Assembly: GCF_900142995.1 (NCBI RefSeq)
Contig: NZ_FRCR01000005.1
Coordinates: forward strand, 111,578-175,577
Direction: 5' to 3'
Length of the DNA stretch: 64,000 nucleotides
From: Caldanaerovirga acetigignens
Lineage (GTDB): Bacteria; Bacillota; Thermosediminibacteria; Thermosediminibacterales; Thermosediminibacteraceae
Shown here: in pieces, positions 1-9,489 of the stretch
How positions within the stretch are numbered: the first letter of the stretch is position 1
Layout: every line of letters starts with the position of its first letter
Program-made: the position numbers and the translations under genes
Notes under the pieces: model-generated
Seen by the model: only the letters and a program-made list of their open reading frames with translations
What the model was told of the DNA's origin: nothing
The model's database searches: none

Positions 1-228
<228 letters not shown>

Positions 229-233
229 TTAAT

Positions 234-518
234 TTATTCCAAGATGGCAAGGATGTCGCTTTGCCTGAGGATTAGGTATTCCTGATCGTCTATCTTCACT
301 TCGGTTCCCGCATATTTCGAGAAAATAACCTTGTCGCCCACTTTAACCTCAAGCGGCACTTTCTTTCCATCGATGACCTCTCCGGTTCCTACGGCTATCA
401 CTTCACCTTTCTGGGGTTTTTCCTTTGCAGTATCCGGCAGCACTATACCGCCTTTGGTCTTTTCTTCTTTGTCTAAAACCTTGATAACCACGCGATCACC
501 TAATGGCTTTATGTTCAT
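234..518 (-). CDS. groES: Co-chaperonin GroES
   Basis: The 94-residue protein is the full usual length of the 10-kDa lid of the GroEL chamber. It begins [19 protein letters not shown] and carries the mobile-loop region [20 protein letters not shown] and the C-terminal [25 protein letters not shown]. An AAAGGAGGG ribosome site precedes the ATG. It leads the groESL operon and lies downstream of a perfect CIRCE operator, so repression by HrcA and induction by heat are expected. Confidence 0.98.
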   Translation of the reverse strand: MNIKPLGDRVVIKVLDKEEKTKGGIVLPDTAKEKPQKGEVIAVGTGEVIDGKKVPLEVKVGDKVIFSKYAGTEVKIDDQEYLILRQSDILAILE

Positions 519-564
519 GTTAACCCTCCTTTTTGTTTAATTTTTTTGGTCATAACATACATTA

Positions 565-591
565 TTAGCACTCTCAATTGGTGAGTGCTAA
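565..591 (-). promoter_or_regulatory. CIRCE operator (HrcA binding site)
   Basis: A perfect inverted repeat, TTAGCACTC, nine-base spacer, GAGTGCTAA, lies 47 bases upstream of groES. It matches the CIRCE consensus exactly. It sits just downstream of the predicted -10 box, where bound HrcA would block transcription. Confidence 0.97.
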
Positions 592-602
592 TAGCAATTT
601 AT

Positions 603-631
603 ATCATATCTTAACAAAATTGTAAAATCAA
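603..631 (-). promoter_or_regulatory. Sigma-A-type promoter of groESL
   Basis: On the minus strand TTGATT (626-631) and TATGAT (603-608) are separated by 17 bases. Transcription would begin at the edge of the CIRCE element, the usual arrangement for HrcA-controlled groESL operons. Confidence 0.75.
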
Positions 632-638
632 TTTTAAA

Positions 639-758
639 TCACGGCTCAAAACAACTAAAAAAATCTTTTAACTCCGCGTTTTTGGGCTCTTTTTCCTTAA
701 TTCTCCCTAATTCAAGTTCAATCTTTTTTGTGTATTTACTAATTATATTTTGCTCCAT
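639..758 (-). CDS. Possible small protein, 39 residues, unknown
   Basis: A short frame begins MEQNIISKYTKKIELELGRI and ends DFFSCFEP, 17 bases after the MOSC-Mog gene. The composition (charged, Lys/Glu-rich, likely helical) is protein-like. The ribosome site is weak (only TGCAGTGC before the ATG) and I recognise no family. It may be noise in the gap between the cofactor operon and groESL. Confidence 0.25.
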   Translation of the reverse strand: MEQNIISKYTKKIELELGRIKEKEPKNAELKDFFSCFEP

Positions 759-775
759 GCACTGCAAAATATACG

Positions 776-1699
776 TTATTCTTCCATCCTCCCACAATCC
801 CTCACCCCCACTTTTAAAAGTTCCACGGCGTGAGGCAGGGCAGGCAGCACTACTTCTAGATTTTCCCGAACGGCTCTTGGGCTTCCCGGCAGGTTGATGA
901 TAAGAGACTTTCCCCGGATACCCGCAACCGCACGGGAGAGCATGGCGTGGGGGGTTTTTTCTAGACTCCTTTGCCTCATGGCTTCCGGAATCCCGGGCAC
1001 CTGCTTTTCTATCACTGCAAGGGTGGCCTCCGGCGTATTGTCCCGGGGAGAAAATCCGGTCCCTCCTGTGGTCAAAATCAGATCCAGTCCCTTTTCGCAT
1101 AAGGCCATCAGGGATTCCTTTATCGCATCCAAGTCATCGGAGACCAGGATGTACTCCTCCACCTTTCCGTTTACGGTCGCAATCAACTCTTCTATAACCT
1201 TAGCGCTTTTATCTTCCCGCTCCCCTCTGGCCCCCCGGTCGCTGGCGGTCAGTATCCCCACCCTTATCAGAGGAATCACCTTAATCTCATCACCTTCCGA
1301 AACAACGCCTCCCCGGAGAACCCTGGCAAAAATGCCTTCCCTCGGCATGATGCACTGTCCGACCTGTTTAAAGATGGCACATCCGCTGTGGCATTCTTTC
1401 CCTATCTGGGTCACCTCCAAAAGAGCATCGCCTATCTCGAGTCTAGTCCCTACAGGCAAGCAGCCAAGATCAATTCCCTCGGTGGTTATATTTTCAGCAA
1501 AATCCCCCGGTCCCACCGCAAGTCCCATTTTTTTCATCTTCTCTATGCTCTCTTTAGCAAGGAGACTTACCTGACGGTGCCATGAGCCCGCGTGGGCGTC
1601 GCCTTCAAGGCCGAAATCCTCTATAAGGCGGGCTCTCCTCACGTTTTGCTTTTTCTCTCCCTTTTTCTCGCTTATCGAAACCGCCACTATCCTTCCCAT
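776..1699 (-). CDS. MOSC domain-MogA fusion, molybdenum cofactor protein
   Basis: Residues 1 to about 140 form a MOSC (MOCO sulfurase C-terminal-like) domain: DFGLEGDAHAG, GDFAENITTEGIDL and a Cys pair at GKECHSGCAIF. From about 145 to 300 it is a MoaB/Mog domain, RVGILTASDRGARGE, LTTGGTGFSPRDNTPEA and INLPGSPRAVREN, which adenylylates molybdopterin before metal insertion. The fusion suggests one protein for pterin activation and cofactor or metal handling. It ends the cofactor operon, overlaps moaC by 13 bases, and starts at an ATG behind GGAGGAATTGCC. Confidence 0.9.
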   Translation of the reverse strand: MGRIVAVSISEKKGEKKQNVRRARLIEDFGLEGDAHAGSWHRQVSLLAKESIEKMKKMGLAVGPGDFAENITTEGIDLGCLPVGTRLEIGDALLEVTQIGKECHSGCAIFKQVGQCIMPREGIFARVLRGGVVSEGDEIKVIPLIRVGILTASDRGARGEREDKSAKVIEELIATVNGKVEEYILVSDDLDAIKESLMALCEKGLDLILTTGGTGFSPRDNTPEATLAVIEKQVPGIPEAMRQRSLEKTPHAMLSRAVAGIRGKSLIINLPGSPRAVRENLEVVLPALPHAVELLKVGVRDCGRMEE

Positions 1700-2181
1700 G
1701 GCAATTCCTCCTCCCTCTTGAAATCTCCGCTTTTGCCTCCGGTTTTTTCAACAAGCTGGATATTTTTTATCACTATGCTTTTATCCACCGCCTTGCACAT
1801 GTCGTAAATGGCAAGGCACGCAGCCGATACCGCCGTTAAGGCCTCCATTTCCACGCCCGTTTTTCCTACAGAGCGTACGACGGCCTGAACGGCCACCGCA
1901 TTTTTGTCCTCTAAAATTTGAAACTCCATTTCCACCCCAGAGAGATTTATATTGTGGCATAGAGGAATTATATCCGGCGTCTTTTTGGCTGCCATTATGC
2001 CTGCTACCTGCGCCACCGAAAGCACGTCGCCTTTCTTCATCCGGCCCTCTTTTACCATTTGCAGGGTTTCCGGCTTCATCACCACATATCCCTTTGCCAC
2101 GGCACTTCGCACCGTATCGGGCTTTTCACTTACATCTACCATCTTCGGCCTTCCACTTTTGTCAATATGGGTAAATTCCAT
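1687..2181 (-). CDS. moaC: Cyclic pyranopterin monophosphate synthase MoaC
   Basis: MoaC turns the MoaA product (3',8-cyclo-dihydro-GTP) into cyclic pyranopterin monophosphate, the first stable pterin of molybdopterin synthesis. Family motifs are FTHIDKSGRPKMVDVSEKP at the N terminus, PDIIPLCHNINLSGVEMEF, KTGVEMEALTAVS and YDMCKAVDKS. The length of 164 residues is normal. I start at ATG 2181 because AGGAGG lies seven bases before it; an ATG six bases earlier touches that ribosome site. It follows moaA by two bases, so translation is probably coupled. Confidence 0.96.
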   Translation of the reverse strand: MEFTHIDKSGRPKMVDVSEKPDTVRSAVAKGYVVMKPETLQMVKEGRMKKGDVLSVAQVAGIMAAKKTPDIIPLCHNINLSGVEMEFQILEDKNAVAVQAVVRSVGKTGVEMEALTAVSAACLAIYDMCKAVDKSIVIKNIQLVEKTGGKSGDFKREEELPWEG

Positions 2182-2183
2182 TT

Positions 2184-3158
2184 TCATCCTCCTATCTGAC
2201 ACATGTTCCTCTTTGTTCTTTCGAAAGGCACCACGTTCATTTTGTGCCCTGCCGGTTTTTTAGCGAGGGCTTCGATGAAAACCTGCCTCAATTTTTCATC
2301 GGAAGCACTCTCCCTCAAAAGCATCTTTACGTCTACCTCGTCTTCCGAATCGAGGCAGGGCTTCAGCTTTCCGTCGGCGGTGAGTCTTACCCGATTGCAC
2401 CGGGCGCAAAAGTGATGGCTGATGGGCGAAATGAACCCCACGTATCCCTTTGCACCGGGTATTTTGAAATACACGGCAGGCCCTTCGCCTTTTTCTTCGT
2501 ACTTCACCGGCTCGAGCTTCATCCCCAGAAAGCGTGTTATGCGGTCCTGAGAGACTGTTTCCATCTTCCCCCTTGCCGCCTCGCCAACCGGCATGAGCTC
2601 TATAAACCGGACGGTTAGGGGATTGTCGGTAGTAAGCCTTGCAAAATCCGCTACTTCGTCGTCGTTAAACCCCTTCACCACTACGCAGTTTATTTTAACG
2701 GGGGAAAGGTCGTTTTCCAGAGCCGCTCTTATTCCATCGAGCACGTCTTTTAAATTTCCTACTCTTGTCATGCGTTGAAATTTTTCTGGATTTAAGCTGT
2801 CAAGGCTAATATTTACTCTATCAAGGCCGGCTTTTTTCAATTCTTCGGCTATCCCCGCAAGAAGCGAACCGTTGGTGGTCATTGAAATATCCCTTATTTC
2901 CGGAATCGCCCGCAACATCTTTATAAAGTCAACGATACCCTTTCGCACCAGCGGCTCGCCGCCGGTTATCCTCACCGCCGAAATTCCAAGGGGCGCTATC
3001 GCCTTTAAAAAGCGCGCGATCTCCTCAAATCGCAGGATGTCCCCGCAGTCTTTCGGCAAAATCCCCTCTTCGGGCATACAGTAGATGCACCTGAAATTGC
3101 ACCGGTCTGTAACAGAAACCCTTATATAGTTAATTTCCCTTCCAAAGCGGTCCTTCAC
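2184..3158 (-). CDS. moaA: GTP 3',8-cyclase MoaA (radical SAM)
   Basis: MoaA carries out the first step of molybdopterin synthesis, rearranging GTP with a 5'-deoxyadenosyl radical. The N-terminal radical SAM cluster CNFRCIYCMPEEG gives the CX3CX2C cysteines. The C-terminal second cluster motif SPISHHFCARCNRVRLTADG with a later Cys in LKPCL is also present. The length of 324 residues is typical. The start is GTG, directly abutting the stop of the upstream moeA-like gene, which implies translational coupling in the operon. Confidence 0.97.
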   Translation of the reverse strand: MKDRFGREINYIRVSVTDRCNFRCIYCMPEEGILPKDCGDILRFEEIARFLKAIAPLGISAVRITGGEPLVRKGIVDFIKMLRAIPEIRDISMTTNGSLLAGIAEELKKAGLDRVNISLDSLNPEKFQRMTRVGNLKDVLDGIRAALENDLSPVKINCVVVKGFNDDEVADFARLTTDNPLTVRFIELMPVGEAARGKMETVSQDRITRFLGMKLEPVKYEEKGEGPAVYFKIPGAKGYVGFISPISHHFCARCNRVRLTADGKLKPCLDSEDEVDVKMLLRESASDEKLRQVFIEALAKKPAGHKMNVVPFERTKRNMCQIGG

Positions 3159-5090
3159 TCAATCGCCCCCAATCAATTCCCCGGTCATGGACGTGTCGTA
3201 CCCTCCCAGGGATTCTATTTTTTTCTTAAATTCATCGGACCTCATGATTTCCAATATCTTCTGCATTAAATCAGTATGATAAAATTCCTCGGGAATCGCT
3301 ATATCGTATCTTTCCGGCGCCACAGGAATGAAATCCAGGTCAAAAGCCTTTGCCGCTGCCATTATGCCCAGGCCTACGTCGGCACCCCCTCCCGCCACAG
3401 TAGCTGCCACAGCAAGGTGCGTGTACTCCTCCTTCCCGTACCCTTTAATTTGCACCGGGTCGATGCCGAGCTCCTTTAACTTTAAATCAAGCAGAATTCT
3501 CGTCCCCGCCCCTTTTTGGCGGTTTATGAAGGTAATATCTTCGCGCATCAGGTCTTCGATGCCCTTTACGCCTTTGGGATTTCCCTTTTTCACCATCAGC
3601 CCCTGCTGGCGGTAGGCCAGATTGACTAGAAAAATCCTGCGGTTGGGGAGGTATTTTTTTATATAGGAGACGTTGTACTCGCCAGTATCCGGGTCCAAAA
3701 GGTGAATCCCGGCCAGATGGGCCTCACCCCGCATCAGGGCCATTATGCCTCCCATGCTTCCCACGTGGGCGGAAGAAAGGGTGATTTCCGGATAAAACCT
3801 CTTTATTTCGTTGGCCAGGATATCGATGCTAACATCGTGGCTCCCTATTATCAGAACTGAATTTTCTATCTCTTCTTGGCTTTTTAAAAGTTCCACCTCC
3901 ACGTATTCCCCCGCCTCTATACCTTCTTTAGTTTCGGGTATCCTTACCATCCCGTCGGCCCTAACGACCGACATTATCACTCCGGCACCTCTTGAAAGCG
4001 GCGACGCTACATATTCGCCGCCCAACCTGCCTACCTTTACCCTCAAAAACTCCAAAGTTCCTATTGAAGAAACTACCCTCCGCGATAGCCTGGCCTTTAT
4101 CTTTTCCCTTCCCGGTACCGGGAGGCCCTGCATCTTGTAAAGTACCGGTTTTACGAAAAGCTCCATGGCAAGGTAGGCGGATACCGGATACCCCGGAATA
4201 CCTATTACGGGCTTTCCTTCTATAAGTCCCAGCACCACCGGCTTCCCAGGCCGTATTGCCACACCGTGAACGGAGAGCTTCCCTAGCGCTTTTATGCAGT
4301 TTGAAGTGTAGTCCTCCGTCCCCGCGGAAGAACCCGCGTTTATAAGCACCACGTCGGCAAGCTCCACAGCTTTTTGGACTCTCTGCATTATGAGTTTAAA
4401 ATCATCCTTTACCTTTTCCATCACTATTGCCTTTCCGCCCCATTCTTCCACAAGTCCCGCAAGCATAGCAGAATTGGACTCAATTATGTCGCCGGGTTTC
4501 AAAGGCGTTCCAGGGTCCACAAGCTCGCTGCCGGTCGGGATTACGGCGACTTTTGGCTTTTTTCTCACTTTTACAGTCTCATGTCCGGCCGCAATGACTG
4601 CACTCAAATCCTGCGGCCTTAATCTATGGTTTTCCGGCACAATTAGCTCTGTCGCCGCCACATCCTCACCGATGCTTCTCACATTGTCCCAAGGAGCGCA
4701 AGGCGATACAATTTCGACCTCTCCGCCTTCCAGAGGGTGCACTTCCTCTATCATAATCACCGCGTCGCATCCGGGAGGCAAGGGGTCACCGGTATCAACG
4801 GGCCAGAAATTTACCCCTTCTTTCAGCCTTACGGGATTTTTTTCGGAAGCGCCGAAGGTGTCCTTCGCGCTAACCGCTATGCCGTCCATAGCAGCGGCGT
4901 TGTAGTGGGGCGAAGAAATCCGGGCGAAAACCGGCTCGGAAGTGATCCGCCCCAGAGCCTCCCTTACATCTACCACCTCCGCACCTGTTGGCTTTAAGGC
5001 CCCTGCCTCTTCAAGCTCCTTAAAGTATTTTCCCAAAGCTTCGCCTAAAGGCGGATTGTCTAGGTAAATTTCCCTTTCCTGCAACAGCAT
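3159..5090 (-). CDS. MoeA fused to a periplasmic-binding-protein-like domain
   Basis: Residues 1 to about 405 are a MoeA molybdopterin molybdenumtransferase, with NAAAMDGIAV, VIPTGSEL, INAGSSAGTEDYT and IPGYPVSAY motifs. Residues about 415-643 form a PBP-like domain (SVLIIGSHDVSIDILANEI, NLAYRQQGLMV, FINRQKGAGTRILLDLKL) of the kind found in molybdate-responsive proteins. MoeA inserts molybdate or tungstate into adenylylated molybdopterin; the extra domain may bind oxyanion or another ligand. A TTG two codons in is better spaced from the AAAGGAGG ribosome site than the ATG used here. It lies between a second moeA and moaA. Confidence 0.9.
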   Translation of the reverse strand: MLLQEREIYLDNPPLGEALGKYFKELEEAGALKPTGAEVVDVREALGRITSEPVFARISSPHYNAAAMDGIAVSAKDTFGASEKNPVRLKEGVNFWPVDTGDPLPPGCDAVIMIEEVHPLEGGEVEIVSPCAPWDNVRSIGEDVAATELIVPENHRLRPQDLSAVIAAGHETVKVRKKPKVAVIPTGSELVDPGTPLKPGDIIESNSAMLAGLVEEWGGKAIVMEKVKDDFKLIMQRVQKAVELADVVLINAGSSAGTEDYTSNCIKALGKLSVHGVAIRPGKPVVLGLIEGKPVIGIPGYPVSAYLAMELFVKPVLYKMQGLPVPGREKIKARLSRRVVSSIGTLEFLRVKVGRLGGEYVASPLSRGAGVIMSVVRADGMVRIPETKEGIEAGEYVEVELLKSQEEIENSVLIIGSHDVSIDILANEIKRFYPEITLSSAHVGSMGGIMALMRGEAHLAGIHLLDPDTGEYNVSYIKKYLPNRRIFLVNLAYRQQGLMVKKGNPKGVKGIEDLMREDITFINRQKGAGTRILLDLKLKELGIDPVQIKGYGKEEYTHLAVAATVAGGGADVGLGIMAAAKAFDLDFIPVAPERYDIAIPEEFYHTDLMQKILEIMRSDEFKKKIESLGGYDTSMTGELIGGD

Positions 5091-5098
5091 CTCCTCCT

Positions 5099-6331
5099 TT
5101 AATAAAGCTCCACATCCACGTATTCTCCCTCTTTCACTCCCAATTTTTCCGGCGCAATCCTCGCAAGGCCGTGGGATTCCACCATGGTGGAAATAAGGCC
5201 GGATTTGCCCAGAACCGGCACAGCCCAGAGTTCCCCGTCCCTTTGCTCCAGCTTGACCCGGATGAAGTCTTCCCTTCCCGCCGCTGACGAAATGTTGCGG
5301 GCGATTTTCGCTTTAACTTTTAATCCGCCATAATCTTCCGGCCTTCCAAGAAACCACGAAAGGATAGGCCTTACTACCTGTTCAAAAATGACCATGGCAG
5401 ATACCGGATGCCCGGGAAGCCCTATTACCGGTTTCCCATCCACCACCGCAATTATTGTAGGCTTTCCCGGCTTTACCGCAATGCCATGCACAAGCACCCC
5501 GGGACTTCCCAAACTATCCAAGACCCTTACCGTAAGGTCTCTGGTTCCGACCGAGCTACCGCCGGAAATCACTACAAGGTCGCTAATTTTCAAGGCTTCC
5601 GACACCGATCTTCTTATTTCGTTAAAATCATCCCGCACAACTCCGAATATTTCAGGTATTCCTCCCCATTTCAGCACCAGTCCCGCAATAGAAAAACTGT
5701 TCATGTCCCTTATTTCGCCTTCCTTTATTTCTTCACCCGGAGGTTTTATCTCGTCGCCGGTGGAAATCACGGAAACTTTCGGCAAAACTGCCACCTTCAC
5801 TTTTTGAAAGCCCATGCCTGCCAAAGCTGCCAGGTCCTGAGGCCTTAAGGTGTGCCCTTTTTTTAGAACCAAGCCTCCCTTCCTCACATCTTCTCCCTTC
5901 AGAATGACGTTTTCCCCCGGTGCAACCGGCCTTTCCACCAAAAGGGTCCCATCCTCAAGGGGTTGTGTATATTCAAGCATAACGACCGCATCAGAATTTT
6001 CCGGCATCATCCCCCCTGTGGAAATCCTCGCAGCCTCTCCTGCTTTCAAAGAAAACAGCGGCCTTTCTCCCATCTTAATCTCTCCTACTACCTTAAGCAT
6101 CGCTGGTAGAGATTCGCATGCCCCAAATGTATCCCTCGATATTACCGCGTACCCGTCAACAGTAGAACGGTTAAACGGCGGGATGTCTTCGGGCGAATAG
6201 ATGTCCTCCGACAGCACCCTACCATACGCATCTCGCAGCATGACTTCCTCGCCCTTTGGCTTAATACCAACTAAATTTTCTTTTAGGACTCTTAAAGCCT
6301 CTCCGATTTTCAAAGCATCAAATAGCTCCAT
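5099..6331 (-). CDS. moeA: Molybdopterin molybdenumtransferase MoeA
   Basis: This 410-residue protein is a full-length stand-alone MoeA that ligates the metal to molybdopterin. Seen are PPFNRSTVDGYAV, the substrate loop around VVMLEYTQP, VSVISTGDEI, VVISGGSSVGTRDLTVRV and GKPVIGLPGHPVSAMVIF, ending in domain IV. It is the first gene of the cofactor operon, eight bases ahead of the fused MoeA paralogue, with an AGGAGA ribosome site. Two MoeA genes may mean separate molybdenum and tungsten insertion, which is an inference. Confidence 0.96.
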   Translation of the reverse strand: MELFDALKIGEALRVLKENLVGIKPKGEEVMLRDAYGRVLSEDIYSPEDIPPFNRSTVDGYAVISRDTFGACESLPAMLKVVGEIKMGERPLFSLKAGEAARISTGGMMPENSDAVVMLEYTQPLEDGTLLVERPVAPGENVILKGEDVRKGGLVLKKGHTLRPQDLAALAGMGFQKVKVAVLPKVSVISTGDEIKPPGEEIKEGEIRDMNSFSIAGLVLKWGGIPEIFGVVRDDFNEIRRSVSEALKISDLVVISGGSSVGTRDLTVRVLDSLGSPGVLVHGIAVKPGKPTIIAVVDGKPVIGLPGHPVSAMVIFEQVVRPILSWFLGRPEDYGGLKVKAKIARNISSAAGREDFIRVKLEQRDGELWAVPVLGKSGLISTMVESHGLARIAPEKLGVKEGEYVDVELY

Positions 6332-6490
6332 CGCAACAATTCTCCTTTAATTTCTAAAATGTCTTTTTATTTTAATTATGTTCTGCACAGAACCCTCCAA
6401 TTCCTTCCTAAATAAAAATTTTTCTTTAAAAAAAGGAATAAATGTTTTTTTGTCGAACATACAGACTTTGTGGAATGGAGGGTGTTTTTT

Positions 6491-7753
6491 GTGGAAGAAA
6501 AAAATTCACGAAAAAAAAATGTCGACGTCAATTTCAGTGCCTTTAGTTATGACGCCATCTTTTTCTCCGCATTTGGCGGTTTTTTTGAACCAGCAACCGT
6601 AATCTCATCTTTTGTGAGTAACCTCACGAATTCCCCGGTACTAATAGGACTTACGACTACCATAAGAAACTGCGGTTGGTTTTTGCCGCAGCTTTTTATA
6701 GCCCGCAGGGCAGAAGCCATGCCGAGAAAAAAACCTCTTGTGGCATTGGCTGGTGGTATTATGAGGTTTTCGGCAGGTATGATGGTGCTCTCGTCTTTGA
6801 TCGCCGGAAAAAATCCCATACTTTCGCTTTTCCTATTCTATGCTTTTTTTGTGGTTCTTTCATTCTCCGACGGAATAAGCGGGGTCCCTTGGATCGACCT
6901 TTTCGCAAAATGCATCCCTTTGGAGCGCAGGGGAGATTATTATGCGAAGACCCAAGCTATCGGAGGAGTTCTTGCGTTTATAGCAGGATTTGCAGTAAAG
7001 GCGATCCTGGGACTTAAGTCCATCGCTTTCCCTTACAATTATACTATCATTTTCTCTCTCGGGTTTGTATTTTCCACCTTATCTTTTCTTTCCTTCCTTA
7101 GGCTAAAAGAAGCTGAAGATGGAACTCCTCGCAGGCACGAAAGCCTAGCAAAATATTTTATGGGAATTCCAAAGGTCTTCAGAGAAGACGGTAATTTTCG
7201 CTTGTTAATTGTCATAAATACTCTCTTAAGGGGCTTTTTTATGCCGCTACCTTTTTACGCTCTATTTGCCAGAGAAATATTAGGGATTCCTCAGGAAAAT
7301 ATAGGTATTTTTGTTTCCACCCAGATGGTAGGTTCAATATTAGCAGGAATATTCTTTGGAAAAGCCATAGACTTATACGGGAGCAGGAAGGTCGTAATCC
7401 TAACAGCAGGAATTACACTGCTTCAACCATTTATGGCGCTTGCCAGCTTTTTACTTTACAAGCTGGGACTTCCTTTTTTCTGGCTGTATGCGCTAATATT
7501 TACATTAATAGGCGCAACGTATAGCGGAATATGGACAGGAATTTTTAATTATCTGCTGAGGATTGCACCCGAAGAAAAAAGGCCTCTTTATATAGGCCTT
7601 TTAAACACCCTGACCGCCCCTACTACCTTTTTGCCTCTTCTTGGAGGCATAATCTTGCAGTATCTATCTTATGTCCACCTCTTTTTGATAACAGCTTTGG
7701 TGGTGGCTTCGTCAGTTGTAACTGCTTTTGCATTAAAGGAACCGGAAAAATAA
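6491..7753 (+). CDS. Major facilitator superfamily transporter
   Basis: A 420-residue integral membrane protein with about twelve hydrophobic helices split by a charged central loop (RLKEAEDGTPRRHESLAKY), the usual 6+6 MFS plan. Loop 2-3 holds RRAEAMPRKKP, an MFS-like basic stretch. I start at GTG because GGAGG lies eight bases before it; an upstream in-frame GTG at 6470 has no ribosome site. The substrate cannot be read. It is divergent from the cofactor operon and meets the PTS operon end-to-end with no gap, so a link to sugar export is possible but unproven. Confidence 0.85.
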   Translation: MEEKNSRKKNVDVNFSAFSYDAIFFSAFGGFFEPATVISSFVSNLTNSPVLIGLTTTIRNCGWFLPQLFIARRAEAMPRKKPLVALAGGIMRFSAGMMVLSSLIAGKNPILSLFLFYAFFVVLSFSDGISGVPWIDLFAKCIPLERRGDYYAKTQAIGGVLAFIAGFAVKAILGLKSIAFPYNYTIIFSLGFVFSTLSFLSFLRLKEAEDGTPRRHESLAKYFMGIPKVFREDGNFRLLIVINTLLRGFFMPLPFYALFAREILGIPQENIGIFVSTQMVGSILAGIFFGKAIDLYGSRKVVILTAGITLLQPFMALASFLLYKLGLPFFWLYALIFTLIGATYSGIWTGIFNYLLRIAPEEKRPLYIGLLNTLTAPTTFLPLLGGIILQYLSYVHLFLITALVVASSVVTAFALKEPEK

Positions 7754-9484
7754 TTAATAATCCATATACGCTCCGTTTATTGGAGATGCCGCAAGGCGAC
7801 GGTAAAGGTTCAGTATACCATTGTCTTTTTTCAATTCAGGCGCTCGCCATCCTTTCATTCGTTCTTGCAGAATTTTTTCTATTTCTTCCTTCCCCTTCTC
7901 TATTCCTTTTATGCCTACTATATTGATAGATCTCCCAGGAATGTCTATTCTGATAAGATCCCCTTCTTCGACCAAAGCTATGGGGCCGCCTTCTGCTGCT
8001 TCCGGCGATACATGGCCTATGGCGGGGCCTCGAGTAGCACCTGAAAAGCGCCCGTCGGTAATCAGAGCTACAGTGGACGAAAGCAGAGGATCAGAAGCTA
8101 TTGCCTCCGTTGTATAAAACATTTCAGGTATACCGCTTCCTTTTGGCCCTTCGTACCTTATTATAACCGCATCACCAGGTTTAACCTCGCCTTTTATTAT
8201 CGCAACATAAGCTTCTTCTTCAGAATTAAAGGGGCGGGCACGCAGGGTAACTTTTAGCATAGTTTTGTCTACTGCCGAATGCTTTACCACCGCTCCCGCG
8301 GGAGCTAAATTACCTTTTAGCACCGCCAAAGAACCATGCGAGTTTATAGGGTTTTCTTTCGATTTTATCACATCTTCCTTTTTTATGCCTAATTTTAGAA
8401 GATAATTTTCGCATTTCTCGTAAAAACCTCTTTCTTTTATTTCTTTCAGATTCTCCCCTAAAGTCTTCCCCGTAACGGTCAATTGGTCGAGGTGCAAAAA
8501 TTCCTTTATCTCCTCCATCACCGCAGGTACACCGCCGGCATACCAGAAGTACTCTGCAGGATAAAAACCGCTCGGCCTTACGTTCACTATATAAGGAATG
8601 TTTCTATGAATTTTGTCAAAAAGCTCAGGCTCTATTTTTATTTTAAGCTCCCGTGCGATAGCCGGCAGGTGCAACAGGGCATTGGTAGAACCTGCTACAG
8701 CAGCATGGACCATTATAGCATTTTCAAAAGCTTCTTTAGTCAATATTTTAGAAGGTTTTATGTCGAGCTTTATTGCTTTCATCAATAAATCAGCAGCACT
8801 TCGGGTAAATTCTTTTATCTCTTCTGAAGCGGCGGGAATTGCCGCAGCACCCGGCGGAGTCATCCCCAAGGCTTCCGCCATAATTTGCATGGTCACTGCC
8901 GTGCCCATAAATGAACAGGCTCCGCAGGTAGGACATGCTTCTCTTTGAATCTTTTTCAATTCTTCTCGAGAAATCTGACCTTTTTTCATCATGGCGCCAT
9001 AGGCCCCCACTTGTTCAAGGGTCAATAGATTTTTCCCTGCTTTCATCACTCCACCGGGCATGAACACTGCCGGCATGTCAATCCTAGCTATGGCTTTTAA
9101 GTGAGCAGGAATGCTTTTGTCGCAACTTGCCAAAAATAATCCGCCGTCAAAGGGGGTAGCCCTTGACTGAATTTCTATCGTATCACAAATTATTTCGCGA
9201 GATAGCAGCGAATAATTCATCCCGTCGTGCCCTTGGGCTATTCCATCGCATATATCGGTAACAAAATACTTTGCCGGTCTTGCACCAAGATTTATTAATT
9301 CTTCTTCAGCTTCCAGCATTAGTTCAAAAAGGTGAGCACTTCCTGGATGGCTATCTCCATAAGTGCTTTGGAGCATCACCTGGGGTTTTGCCAAATCCTC
9401 CTCTGACCAACCCATGCCCATTTTAAGAGCATCCATTTCCACTGCAATTTCTCTCATTTTCTGACTTTTCAACACCACAATCAT
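7754..9484 (-). CDS. IlvD/Edd family dehydratase in a PTS operon
   Basis: The 576 residues match the IlvD/Edd family, iron-sulfur dehydratases of dihydroxyacids and sugar acids. Cluster cysteines are in VTDICDGIAQGHDGMNYS, LASCDKSIPAH and CPTCGACSFMG; the catalytic serine region is ITDGRFSGATRGPAIGH. It is the last gene of a beta-glucoside PTS operon, six bases after IIB, so an aldonic-acid substrate is more likely than branched-chain amino acid synthesis; no other ilv gene is nearby. This is an inference from context. It could still be a true dihydroxy-acid dehydratase. Confidence 0.85.
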   Translation of the reverse strand: MIVVLKSQKMREIAVEMDALKMGMGWSEEDLAKPQVMLQSTYGDSHPGSAHLFELMLEAEEELINLGARPAKYFVTDICDGIAQGHDGMNYSLLSREIICDTIEIQSRATPFDGGLFLASCDKSIPAHLKAIARIDMPAVFMPGGVMKAGKNLLTLEQVGAYGAMMKKGQISREELKKIQREACPTCGACSFMGTAVTMQIMAEALGMTPPGAAAIPAASEEIKEFTRSAADLLMKAIKLDIKPSKILTKEAFENAIMVHAAVAGSTNALLHLPAIARELKIKIEPELFDKIHRNIPYIVNVRPSGFYPAEYFWYAGGVPAVMEEIKEFLHLDQLTVTGKTLGENLKEIKERGFYEKCENYLLKLGIKKEDVIKSKENPINSHGSLAVLKGNLAPAGAVVKHSAVDKTMLKVTLRARPFNSEEEAYVAIIKGEVKPGDAVIIRYEGPKGSGIPEMFYTTEAIASDPLLSSTVALITDGRFSGATRGPAIGHVSPEAAEGGPIALVEEGDLIRIDIPGRSINIVGIKGIEKGKEEIEKILQERMKGWRAPELKKDNGILNLYRRLAASPINGAYMDY

Positions 9485-9489
9485 CTCAC

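Noticed and set aside
894..1574. A 226-codon plus-strand frame
   Set aside because: It is opposite to the MOSC-Mog gene, Ser/Thr/Pro-rich as expected from reverse reading, with no ribosome site.
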